Assembly (NCBI GenBank): GCA_023429275.1
Contig: JAEYWB010000176.1
Coordinates: forward strand, 1-6,588
Length of the DNA: 6,588 nt
Direction of reading: 5' to 3'
DNA from: Planctomycetota bacterium
GTDB taxonomy: Bacteria > Planctomycetota > Planctomycetia > Planctomycetales > Planctomycetaceae
Below the pieces are notes generated by a model, which was given only the letters and a program-made list of their open reading frames with translations, did not search any database and was not told where the DNA came from. This document shows, one piece after another, positions 1 through 6,259 of the stretch (position 1 is the first letter of the stretch; each line of letters begins with the position of its first letter). The position numbers and the translations under genes were made by a program.

Positions 1-1368
1 CGGCTCCGCCTCGTCCAGCGTCGCAATTCCTCCCGCTTCGATCGACCAGGTCCAGTCGAGCTCCTCCGGGAAAGACGAGAAGATCCAGAGGGGAGTCTTC
101 TGGAACGGCATCTTCCGAGACTTCAGCCAGGGACGGCGATCGGCCGGCGTGTGCTCTTTCACGATGGCGAACAGGTCCCGCAGAACGCTCGTGTTGCTGC
201 CGTAGTACGAGTGCCCCAGCGTGCTGGAGTCGACCGGCGCGGTCTCGATGGTGTCCATCCCCTCGACCAGGACCGGGGCGTTGGGACTGCCGGCCCGTTC
301 CTCCTTGTTGCGGAACATCGACGCGATGAGCGCGGTGTCGTTGCAGCACTGGTAGAGCGTCACCCGCCGCGCGACCTTATTGGCCTGCCGGACATTCCGA
401 CGGAACTCGTCGACGCCGACATCCGGGGCGCAGAAGACGATCTCGTCGAACCGCGGAGGCGAGGTGTACTCGTCCGGCAGCCGCCACAGGCTTCGCTGGA
501 CGAGCCGGTTCCCCATGCTGTGAACCACGATGTTGATGCGGGCGTCCGCAGGGAGAGCGTTGCCGATCGTCGTCAGGAACTCCGTGAAGGCGAGCTCCGA
601 CCGGTTGATGGCTTCCCCGTCGAGCTCATAGTTGTCGACGCCCCCCTGCGACGGCCACGAGTAGGCGACAATCGCGCCGTTGAACGGGAGGTCCGCCGCC
701 ACCTGCGTCGCCCGCAGGATCGCCTCGTCGTACGAGACGTTGAATCCATGGACGAAGACGAGGACGTCCTGTTGAGCGGAACGGGCGGTCAAGTCCCGCA
801 GATGATCGCTGAAAGTCGTCCGTTCGAGCGGCTCGACACGCGTCAGTCGGGAGACAATCCGTGAATCGCGATCGTGCTGGTCAACCTTCTTCCCTTGCCA
901 GGAGGCTGGAACGACCTTCGACCAGAAGCCCTCCCCGGTGGGAGGATGCTGTCCGTCGTCCCCGCGGGGCCGGTGCGGCAGCTCGACGGTGCAGACGCCG
1001 TATTCCGGTCTGGGGGCGATCGTCCGGCCGTACCGCCGCATCCCTGGCTGGCTCGAGCGGTCGGGGCCGCGGTTCGTGGCGTAGAGAATCTGCCAGGTGG
1101 ACGACACCTCCGGCTGCCAGCCGATGATCGACACTGGGGGTGCGAGTGTGGCGCGATACTCCGGCCGGTCGGCCGTCGAGACGCGACGGATCGGACCGTG
1201 TCTCGTCCCATCCGTGCGCGACGTCTCTTCTTCAACCGCCGACGCGGCGGGGAGCCGGGGCCACTGCACACGGGTCGCCAGGTACGGTCTGGGAAGACGG
1301 CAGCCGACGACGAACAGCATCGCCATCGCGACAAGTCCGATGAGAGTCTGCCGACGCCGCGGTCGCAT
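1..1368 (-). CDS. DUF900-type alpha/beta hydrolase lipoprotein, 3' end cut by window edge
   Basis: 456 codons are visible and the frame is still open at base 1, so the C-terminus is missing. ATG at 1368 is the chosen start: it follows a GGAGG site by 8 nt, and in-frame stops lie just upstream. Residues 1-22 form a lipoprotein signal (basic MRPRRR, hydrophobic core, lipobox VVGC) with Cys23 as the likely lipidated residue. The hydrolase part begins around WQILYATNRG (92-101), the entry strand typical of DUF900 proteins. It continues with VLVFVHGFN (202-210, oxyanion-hole side), VHSMGN (282-287) with Ser284 as nucleophile, the conserved APDVGVDEF stretch, a YQCCNDTAL strand end, and LGHSYYG with His386 as the catalytic base. 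Asp316 or Asp344 is the likely acid. The first glycine of GxSxG is Val, which this family tolerates. The protein probably acts as an envelope-anchored serine hydrolase. Its substrate is unknown. Family assignment is confident, function is not. Confidence 0.9.
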   Translation of the reverse strand, partial: MRPRRRQTLIGLVAMAMLFVVGCRLPRPYLATRVQWPRLPAASAVEEETSRTDGTRHGPIRRVSTADRPEYRATLAPPVSIIGWQPEVSSTWQILYATNRGPDRSSQPGMRRYGRTIAPRPEYGVCTVELPHRPRGDDGQHPPTGEGFWSKVVPASWQGKKVDQHDRDSRIVSRLTRVEPLERTTFSDHLRDLTARSAQQDVLVFVHGFNVSYDEAILRATQVAADLPFNGAIVAYSWPSQGGVDNYELDGEAINRSELAFTEFLTTIGNALPADARINIVVHSMGNRLVQRSLWRLPDEYTSPPRFDEIVFCAPDVGVDEFRRNVRQANKVARRVTLYQCCNDTALIASMFRNKEERAGSPNAPVLVEGMDTIETAPVDSSTLGHSYYGSNTSVLRDLFAIVKEHTPADRRPWLKSRKMPFQKTPLWIFSSFPEELDWTWSIEAGGIATLDEAEP

Positions 1369-1376
1369 GCCCTGGT

Positions 1377-1381
1377 CCTCC
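1377..1381 (-). promoter_or_regulatory. Shine-Dalgarno site of the hydrolase lipoprotein gene
   Basis: A GGAGG on the minus strand lies 8 nt before the ATG at 1368. It fixes that start and excludes upstream starts, because TGA and TAA codons interrupt the frame a little further upstream. The rest of the gap up to 1529 shows no clear promoter that I can defend. Confidence 0.8.
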
Positions 1382-1529
1382 GTGAGCGGCGGAGGTTATG
1401 CGGCGGCAGTTCACGGATGGACACGAGTCGGGGAGAGCGAGCGGTTTGAACGCACCATCCGGCGAAAATTGCCGATGAGCGGACCAGACGCTGCACCGGG
1501 GGCCGGGGGCCTGTGGCCTTTCCGTGCTT

Positions 1530-1547
1530 GCCGGTCGGGGAACCGGC
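1530..1547 (-). terminator. Short GC hairpin just after the ABC exporter stop
   Basis: A perfect 6-bp inverted repeat, GCCGGT with ACCGGC around a 6-nt loop, begins 3 nt after the exporter's stop codon. No U-run follows, so it does not look like a classical intrinsic terminator. It may be a 3'-end stabilising structure, a weak or Rho-assisted terminator, or chance in GC-rich DNA. Confidence 0.3.
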
Positions 1548-1550
1548 CGG

Positions 1551-3497
1551 TCAGGCCTCGGCCGCGATCTGCACGGCATCGAGCGAGGCCTGCAGCTCGA
1601 CCATCCGCCGATAGCGTCCTCCGAGCGACAGCAACTCCTCGTGCGTCCCCGATTCGATGATCCGCCCGTTTTCGAGCACGAGGATCCGGCTGGCGTGCCG
1701 AATGGTGCTCAGCCGGTGGGCGATGATGAATGAGGTTCGCCCCTTCATCAGCCGCTTGAGGCTCTGCTGGATCAGCCGCTCGCTCTCGGAGTCGAGGTTG
1801 CTCGTCGCTTCGTCGAGAATGAGGATCCGCGGGTCCGCCACCAGCGCCCGCGCGATCGCGAGCCGCTGCCTTTGGCCGCCGCTGAGCTTCACGCCCCGCT
1901 CGCCGATGATCGTGTCGTAGCCCTGCGGCAGCTTGCGGATGAACTCATCGGCGTTCGCGACGCGGGCCGCCTCATGAATCGATTCCCGAGCCGCGTCCCG
2001 CAGGCCGTAGGCGATATTCTCCGCCACCGTTCCGTCGAACAGAAAGACGTCCTGCTCGACCACCCCCAGGAGCGATCGAAAGCTCTCGACGTCGATCTCC
2101 CGGAGATCGGTCCCGTCGAGCCGGACGGCCCCCTCCGTCGGGTCGTAGAACCTGGCGACGAGGTTGCAGAGCGTCGTCTTGCCCGCCCCGCTGGGGCCGA
2201 CGAGGGCGATCGTCTCCCCGGCGTTGACGTCGAGGTCGATCTGCTCGAGCGCCCAGGGGGATTCGGGGCCGTATCGGAACGAAACGTCGTCGAACGTGAT
2301 CCGGCCGAGGACGTCAGCCCGGGAGATTCGCTGCGAAGTCTCCGTCGCCGGCATCTCGCGCGGCTCGCCGAGAAGATCGAGAACCCGGTCGAGGCCCGAG
2401 AGACTGTTCTGAAGCGACGCGGCACTTTCCGCGAGGATCGCCATCGGCTCCAGCAGCATCACGAGGTAGACGAGAAACATCATCAGTTCCCCGACTGTCA
2501 GCTGGTTCTCGAGAACCCGCCAGCCGCCGTAGAGAAGCAGCAGCCCCGAGCCGATCGGGATCAGCAGCTCCCAGACGATCTCGATGACCCGCATCCACCA
2601 CCAGACGAACAGCTCCTGCCGGCCCATGAGGTGCGTGCCGGTCATGATCCGCGCGGTCTCGGTCCGCTGCCGGCCGAACGCCCGGACGACCCGCATCCCC
2701 GCGAACGTCTCCGTCGTCTGTCCGTCGATCCTCTGCCGCTGGGCCCGGACGTCGCGGAACCTCGGACGGATCTCGAGGATCCAGGTCCGGTGAGACAGGA
2801 AGACGACCGGGATGACGAGCAGCGCCCCGAGCAGCAGCCGCCAGTCGACATACGCCAGGATGCACAGGCTCCCGATCAGCTGCACGACCGCCCGCCAGGG
2901 GTTGTAGAGCAACCCGAAGATCAGGTCGCCGATTCCTCCGGCATCCTCGCGCAGCAGGCTCGCCATCCCTCCAGACTTCAGTTCGTGAATGCGGGGGAGC
3001 GGAAGCCGGACGGCGTGTTCCATCACACGCTTCCGGACGGACATCTGGACACGCTTCGTCGCCCGCGTTGCGGACCAGCGTCCGGAGATCTTGAGAGCGA
3101 CGCGCACGACCGACAGGAGCGTCACCGCCGCCGTGAGCGCCACGAGCAGTCGCCATTTGTCGGTCGGGACGAACTGGCGAACCCAGGCGACGTCGGGGAG
3201 CGGCTGATTCCCCAGGACATTGTCGACGACGAACTTTGTGGAGGCGGGAGGAATGAGCCCCAGCAGCGTGGCGACGGTCAGAGTGAGGAGCGACCATGCG
3301 ACGGCGCCGCGCTGCCCCTCCAGAAATCCCCAGAACGCGCGGAGGAGGGCGGTGGTCGACCGCTGGCGTGGTCCGGCGGAACGAGAAGGCCCGGTCGAAT
3401 GCGGGGAGGCCGGGGCGGACTCGCCACGAGCTTTCTTCTGGCGGACTTCCTCCCGGTATTCGTTGTAGCGTTGGCGGCTGGAGCGGGCGAAATCCAT
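1551..3497 (-). CDS. Half-size ABC exporter (fused membrane and ATPase domains), MsbA/MDR-like
   Basis: 648 residues from ATG at 3497. An N-terminal cytosolic tail (1-55) is charged at first (RQRYNEYREEVRQKK), then rich in Ser, Pro, Gly and Arg. Six membrane segments follow at roughly 64-84, 115-135, 192-217, 220-236, 305-325 and 337-358, which is the type 1 exporter fold. The ATPase domain has an A-loop Tyr409, Walker A GPSGAGKT (434-441), Q-loop Gln482, signature LSGGQ (538-542), Walker B ILILDE (558-563), D-loop SNLD and H-loop His594. All catalytic positions are intact. Proteins of this kind work as dimers in the inner membrane and export lipids, drugs or peptides. The substrate cannot be read from sequence, and no partner half-transporter lies next to it. 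A longer form from GTG at 3560 is possible, but it would include the -10-like box at 3535-3540, so I prefer the ATG. No clear Shine-Dalgarno site precedes either start. Confidence 0.93.
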   Translation of the reverse strand: MDFARSSRQRYNEYREEVRQKKARGESAPASPHSTGPSRSAGPRQRSTTALLRAFWGFLEGQRGAVAWSLLTLTVATLLGLIPPASTKFVVDNVLGNQPLPDVAWVRQFVPTDKWRLLVALTAAVTLLSVVRVALKISGRWSATRATKRVQMSVRKRVMEHAVRLPLPRIHELKSGGMASLLREDAGGIGDLIFGLLYNPWRAVVQLIGSLCILAYVDWRLLLGALLVIPVVFLSHRTWILEIRPRFRDVRAQRQRIDGQTTETFAGMRVVRAFGRQRTETARIMTGTHLMGRQELFVWWWMRVIEIVWELLIPIGSGLLLLYGGWRVLENQLTVGELMMFLVYLVMLLEPMAILAESAASLQNSLSGLDRVLDLLGEPREMPATETSQRISRADVLGRITFDDVSFRYGPESPWALEQIDLDVNAGETIALVGPSGAGKTTLCNLVARFYDPTEGAVRLDGTDLREIDVESFRSLLGVVEQDVFLFDGTVAENIAYGLRDAARESIHEAARVANADEFIRKLPQGYDTIIGERGVKLSGGQRQRLAIARALVADPRILILDEATSNLDSESERLIQQSLKRLMKGRTSFIIAHRLSTIRHASRILVLENGRIIESGTHEELLSLGGRYRRMVELQASLDAVQIAAEA

Positions 3498-3534
3498 CAG
3501 CGGAAGGTCTCGGTAACAGAGGGCGTGGAGAAGA

Positions 3535-3540
3535 ATTGTA
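3535..3540 (-). promoter_or_regulatory. -10-like box TACAAT upstream of the ABC exporter
   Basis: TACAAT on the minus strand differs from the TATAAT consensus at one base. It would place a transcript start near 3528, about 30 nt before the ATG at 3497. No good -35 hexamer is visible at the usual distance (GCCGTG lies there), so this is a candidate only. It supports the ATG over the upstream GTG. Confidence 0.4.
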
Positions 3541-3646
3541 GCGCCTTCCGCCCGGGACACGGCATCTGTTCAGCGGGTTCCGTGGAGAACACGCTTCCTG
3601 TCGAGGACTGCAGGCGACCTGGAGAAGAGGGATTCCACGCCAATCG

Positions 3647-3663
3647 GGCCGACCCCCTCGGCC
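3647..3663 (-). terminator. GC hairpin after the split secreted-protein gene
   Basis: On the minus strand GGCCGA and TCGGCC form a perfect 6-bp stem with a five-G loop, starting 18 nt after the stop codon at 3682-3684. No U-run follows. Its position between a gene end and a separate -10-like box fits a transcript boundary. The remainder of the 184-nt gap (3498-3681) shows nothing else I can support. Confidence 0.35.
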
Positions 3664-3681
3664 GGACCCCGTCATCGAGCG

Positions 3682-4140
3682 TCAGGGAACGGCGACTTTT
3701 CGTGTCGGAACGACCCGCCCGTCGCTCCAGATGTGCGAACTCAGGCCGAGGCCGTCGACCCGGACCGGCGTTCCGTCGGAGAGATCGACCGCATCGAGGA
3801 ATTCGCCGTCCGTCGGGGCGCCACTCTCCGGCCGATGATCGATCGAGAATTCTTCCCGCATCGAATTCCTGGGCCGGCCTTCGGACTCCGTCTCGACGAC
3901 GAAGCCGACAATCACGGGAGGCGACGCCGAACCGTCGAATTGGAACGTGTGGATTCGCTGCCGGAAATCCGAGGTCGAAGGTTCACCTGCCCGAGTCCGG
4001 ATTGACTCCAGGATCAACTGCCGCGGAAGCATCCCGTGACCGGGGTCGAGCCAGAGTGTGCGGATCTCTGTCGGCCCCTCGATGCGGACGACGATCGTCT
4101 CAACGCCGTCGACGCGTTCACTGGCCGCGCTCCGGGTCAC
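3682..4140 (-). CDS. C-terminal part of a secreted protein of unknown function, separated from its N-terminal part by an in-frame TAG
   Basis: This 152-codon stretch is in the same frame as the gene upstream and starts with GTG directly after its TAG stop. It has no signal peptide and no Shine-Dalgarno site of its own, so it reads as the second half of one protein of about 344 residues. The segment around EIRTLWLDPGHGMLPRQLIL looks like a beta-strand pair of the kind seen in LolA-like and related envelope proteins. The end, with DGTPVRVDG and HIWSDGRVVP, resembles the C-termini of other secreted planctomycete hypothetical proteins. Codon choice remains coding-like throughout, with no second stop and no frame shift. 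It may be untranslated after a recent nonsense mutation, or made by reinitiation at the adjacent GTG, or joined to the first part by read-through. A sequencing error is equally possible. The LolA-like resemblance is from memory and weak. Confidence 0.6.
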   Translation of the reverse strand: MTRSAASERVDGVETIVVRIEGPTEIRTLWLDPGHGMLPRQLILESIRTRAGEPSTSDFRQRIHTFQFDGSASPPVIVGFVVETESEGRPRNSMREEFSIDHRPESGAPTDGEFLDAVDLSDGTPVRVDGLGLSSHIWSDGRVVPTRKVAVP

Positions 4141-4716
4141 CTAGTCGGCGGGACCGTGATTCCAGAGTCGTTGCCCGACTCCCAGCGGGATGTACCCGAA
4201 CGCGACGCTCCCCTCGCCGAAATGAGGAAGGGGATCGTTCGAAGCTCTCTGGCGGAGGCTGACTTTGAGTTCCGTCGGGAGAATCCAGTTCTCGGCCTGT
4301 GTGATGTCTCGCCAGATCGACAACGAATCCGTTTGAGGAACCGTGGGCCCCGTGCGCGCCTCGTCAGCAAGCCACGTTCCCCCATGCAGGACCAGGTCGG
4401 TCGTGTGCGAAGTGATCCGCTGCCCATTCTCCTGGCGAATGCGGAACTCGGCCCGTCGCAACAGGGAGCGGCGGTCGTTCCCGTAGTAGTGGCAGTGCGT
4501 GACGGTGACCCCGTCAGCTCTCACGACCTTGGACCGGACGACAACATCACCGGGAAGCGACGCAGCGAACGACCGACTGAGACGCGTGAGGCACTCACCG
4601 GCATCAGGAACCTCAGCGGCACGGGCGGGAGCCGACAGCAGGTGCGCAGCGAAGCCGGTTGCGATCAGCACAAGCGTGCCTCGAATCGACTTCCGCGGAG
4701 CGTGTCCCATCATCAT
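4141..4716 (-). CDS. Secreted protein of unknown function, N-terminal part ending at an in-frame TAG
   Basis: 191 codons. Three ATG codons in a row (4716, 4713, 4710) open the frame; none has a recognisable Shine-Dalgarno site, so the exact start is uncertain. Residues 1-33 form a Sec signal peptide: basic APRKSIRG, hydrophobic GTLVLIATGFAAHLL, then cleavage after an Ala-Arg-Ala triplet. The mature part opens with a helix-like stretch (ECLTRLSRSFAASL) followed by alternating strands such as DVVVRSKVVRADGVTVTH and a region containing DLVLHGGTWLADE. It ends abruptly at NHGPAD before TAG, with no sign of a natural C-terminus. The same frame stays open for 152 more codons. I do not recognise a named family. 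The overall plan (signal peptide, short helix, long beta-rich body) is compatible with a LolA-like envelope protein. It is likely exported to the periplasm. Confidence 0.65.
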   Translation of the reverse strand: MMMGHAPRKSIRGTLVLIATGFAAHLLSAPARAAEVPDAGECLTRLSRSFAASLPGDVVVRSKVVRADGVTVTHCHYYGNDRRSLLRRAEFRIRQENGQRITSHTTDLVLHGGTWLADEARTGPTVPQTDSLSIWRDITQAENWILPTELKVSLRQRASNDPLPHFGEGSVAFGYIPLGVGQRLWNHGPAD

Positions 4717-4768
4717 TGCCGCGCTGGTGCTTTGGCACGATTCAAGATTTCGGGGTTCGGCAGATCAG

Positions 4769-4789
4769 CCGGAACGCGCTAGCGTCCGG
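4769..4789. repeat. Intergenic hairpin 1: stem with bulge around CGCTAGCG
   Basis: CCGGA (4769-4773) pairs with TCCGG (4785-4789). Inside, CGC pairs with GCG around a GCTA loop, leaving one bulged A; the centre CGCTAGCG is itself a palindrome. The element lies between the oxidoreductase stop (4856) and the start of the secreted-protein gene (4716). It may be a bidirectional terminator or a REP-like dispersed element. No T-run follows on either strand. Confidence 0.55.
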
Positions 4790-4799
4790 TTCGAACCGG
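4786..4799. repeat. Perfect 14-bp palindrome CCGGTTCGAACCGG
   Basis: The sequence equals its own reverse complement over 14 bases. It overlaps the right arm of the hairpin at 4769-4789 and the left arm of the one at 4796-4816, so it can pair in place of either. It could be part of one compound structured element or a binding site for a dimeric protein. Confidence 0.6.
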
Positions 4800-4816
4800 G
4801 GGCGAGCGCCCGCCGG
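4796..4816. repeat. Intergenic hairpin 2: stem around a GAGC loop
   Basis: CCGG GGGC (4796-4803) pairs with GCCC (4808-4811) and CCGG (4813-4816), with a GAGC loop and one bulged G at 4812. It begins 39 nt after the oxidoreductase stop in the direction of transcription and is the first structure a transcript of that gene would meet. Confidence 0.5.
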
Positions 4817-4855
4817 CTCATGGACTCTACCCGAATTCCGAAGTGCGCAAGAACC

Positions 4856-6190
4856 CTAGACCTTCGGAGTGCTCCAGTGATCCCGGTACTTGCGACTCAG
4901 CAGCGCGTCCGACTCGTCATCGTGAAGGACCCGTTCCTTCGCCGGATCGAACTCGATCGTTCGAGAGACGCGCGTCGCAATGTTCCCCAGGTGCGAGAGG
5001 CTTGACGAGAGAAAGTTGATCGCGATGTCGGCGTTGAGCTTCGCCCCGCTCCGGATGCCGTCGAGGAAGTTGCGATGATGCGCCGCCAGGTCCGGACCGC
5101 CCCACTTCGACTCCTCGATCAGCTTGTTCCGCGGCCCGAAGATCTGACAGGCCCCGGTCTTGCCGAGGAGCATCAGCCCCTCCGTCCCGTACCAGGCACA
5201 GCCGTTCTCGAACCCTTCCTGGAAGTACGGTGACCAGATCCGCTGTTCGAAGAGGAGCTGCTTCTTCGGATGCTTTCCCGGCAGGTCGTGGTATTCGAAC
5301 ACGACCGTCTGGGTGTCCGGGAACTGCTGGTCGTCGTCGAAGAAGAACTTCCCGCCAAGAGCGGCGATCCGCGACGGATGCGTCTCGACACCCAGCCCCC
5401 AGCGGGCGATGTCGATGTCATGGACGCCGTCGTTCCCCATGTCGCCGGTCCCGAAGTCGTACCACCACCGCCAGCGGCCAGGGAGGATGTTCGGCCGGTA
5501 ATCGACAGCGGGAGCGGGGCCGAGCCAGGTGTCGAAGTCGAGACCCGCGGGGGGCGAGGCAGGCTTCGAGTGACCGATGTTACCGCGCCGCTGGCTGTTC
5601 CAGGCCTTCGCGACGAGCACTTCACCGATGACGCCGCTCTGCAGCCGGGCGATTGCCTTCTGAATCCCCTCGGTGCTGCGGCTCTGGGTGCCGACCTGGA
5701 TGAGCCGCTTGTGCTTCTGCCCCGCCTCGATCATCAGCCGCCCTTCCCGCAGATTGTGCGAGCAGGGCTTTTCGACGTAGACATGCTTCCCGGCGGCACA
5801 GGCCAGGATCGTCGCCGGGGCATGCCAGTGGTCCGGCGTCGCAATCCAGACGGCGTCGACCGATTGATCGTCGAGGATTTTTCGCAGGTCGGTCGTCGTC
5901 TGTGGCCGCTTCCCCCCTTCCTTCTCGACATGATCTGCCGCCGCCGCGAGCCGCGCTTCGTCGACATCGCAGACCCAGGCAAAACGGACTTCCGGGTTTC
6001 GGGCGAGCTGTCGGACATGGCTCATCCCCATCCCGCCGGGACCGATGACACCGATCGTCAGTGCGTTGCCGGCGCCTGGCGATGATCCGGGGGCCTTTTC
6101 CGCAGCCTCGGTCGCCCGCAACAGCCCCGCACCGGCGAGGGCGGCGGCGCCCGACTCCTTCAAGAACTGCCGACGATACGACTTCGCCAT
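4856..6190 (-). CDS. Tat-exported Gfo/Idh/MocA family oxidoreductase
   Basis: 444 residues from ATG at 6190, which has GGAGG 8 nt upstream; a GTG at 6214 would put that site inside the gene, so I reject it. Residues 4-24 carry a twin-arginine signal (SYRRQFLKE, then an Ala/Gly/Leu-rich stretch), predicting export of a folded, cofactor-loaded enzyme. The Rossmann fold begins with IGVIGPGGMG (46-55), binding NAD(P). EKP at 140-142 is the family hallmark, with Lys141 near the catalytic site, and DHWH (120-123) precedes it. The C-terminal domain includes GTGDMGNDGVHDIDIARW (247-264), where His257 and Asp260 are likely active-site residues. Length and motif order are normal for exported members, which are numerous in Planctomycetota. 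They oxidise or reduce sugars or related polyols; the substrate here is unknown. The gene is 69 nt downstream of a predicted esterase and may be cotranscribed with it, though a -10-like box lies between. Confidence 0.95.
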   Translation of the reverse strand: MAKSYRRQFLKESGAAALAGAGLLRATEAAEKAPGSSPGAGNALTIGVIGPGGMGMSHVRQLARNPEVRFAWVCDVDEARLAAAADHVEKEGGKRPQTTTDLRKILDDQSVDAVWIATPDHWHAPATILACAAGKHVYVEKPCSHNLREGRLMIEAGQKHKRLIQVGTQSRSTEGIQKAIARLQSGVIGEVLVAKAWNSQRRGNIGHSKPASPPAGLDFDTWLGPAPAVDYRPNILPGRWRWWYDFGTGDMGNDGVHDIDIARWGLGVETHPSRIAALGGKFFFDDDQQFPDTQTVVFEYHDLPGKHPKKQLLFEQRIWSPYFQEGFENGCAWYGTEGLMLLGKTGACQIFGPRNKLIEESKWGGPDLAAHHRNFLDGIRSGAKLNADIAINFLSSSLSHLGNIATRVSRTIEFDPAKERVLHDDESDALLSRKYRDHWSTPKV

Positions 6191-6198
6191 CGAACGAC

Positions 6199-6203
6199 CC
6201 TCC
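6199..6203 (-). promoter_or_regulatory. Shine-Dalgarno site of the oxidoreductase gene
   Basis: GGAGG on the minus strand lies 8 nt before ATG at 6190, the same sequence and spacing as for the hydrolase lipoprotein gene. It decides the start in favour of 6190 over GTG at 6214. Confidence 0.8.
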
Positions 6204-6236
6204 AAGCGAGACACGGAAGAGACGCCTCGGGAGGGA

Positions 6237-6242
6237 AGTATA
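6237..6242 (-). promoter_or_regulatory. -10-like box TATACT upstream of the oxidoreductase
   Basis: TATACT on the minus strand is one base from TATAAT and would start a transcript near 6230, about 40 nt before the ATG. The stretch about 17 bp further upstream (CGGTAA) is not a convincing -35 element. Together with the 69-nt gap it suggests the oxidoreductase can be transcribed independently of the esterase. Confidence 0.4.
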
Positions 6243-6259
6243 ACGGCTTGCCGATGGGA

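Noticed and set aside
151..864. A 237-codon plus-strand open frame at the left end.
   Set aside because: It lies opposite the catalytic core of the DUF900 hydrolase, which has Ser, His and lipobox motifs in the minus frame; the plus-strand product resembles nothing.
843..1496. A 217-codon minus-strand frame overlapping the start of the hydrolase gene.
   Set aside because: It is Arg/Ser/Pro-rich and in a different frame from the hydrolase, whose own start has a ribosome site and lipoprotein signal.
1382..1529. A promoter for the hydrolase lipoprotein gene.
   Set aside because: CATAAC-like and AATTTT-like stretches are present, but none has a partner element at proper spacing.
3498..3560. Upstream GTG extension of the ABC exporter (21 extra residues).
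   Set aside because: The added stretch contains the TACAAT box and does not look like part of an exporter N-terminus; ATG at 3497 is the simpler start.
4141..4143. Pyrrolysine insertion at the TAG codon.
   Set aside because: Pyrrolysine use is not expected in this type of bacterium, no pyl genes are in view, and the protein is not a methylamine methyltransferase; a nonsense change or error is far more likely.
1872..4262. A 796-codon plus-strand open frame opposite the ABC exporter and the secreted-protein gene.
   Set aside because: It is antisense to genes with clear family motifs; its translation is rich in Arg, Pro, Asp and Glu with no domain, as expected from the mirror frame of GC-rich coding DNA.
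5270..6085. A 271-codon plus-strand open frame opposite the oxidoreductase.
   Set aside because: The minus strand encodes an intact Gfo/Idh/MocA protein here with Rossmann and EKP motifs; the plus frame is a shadow.
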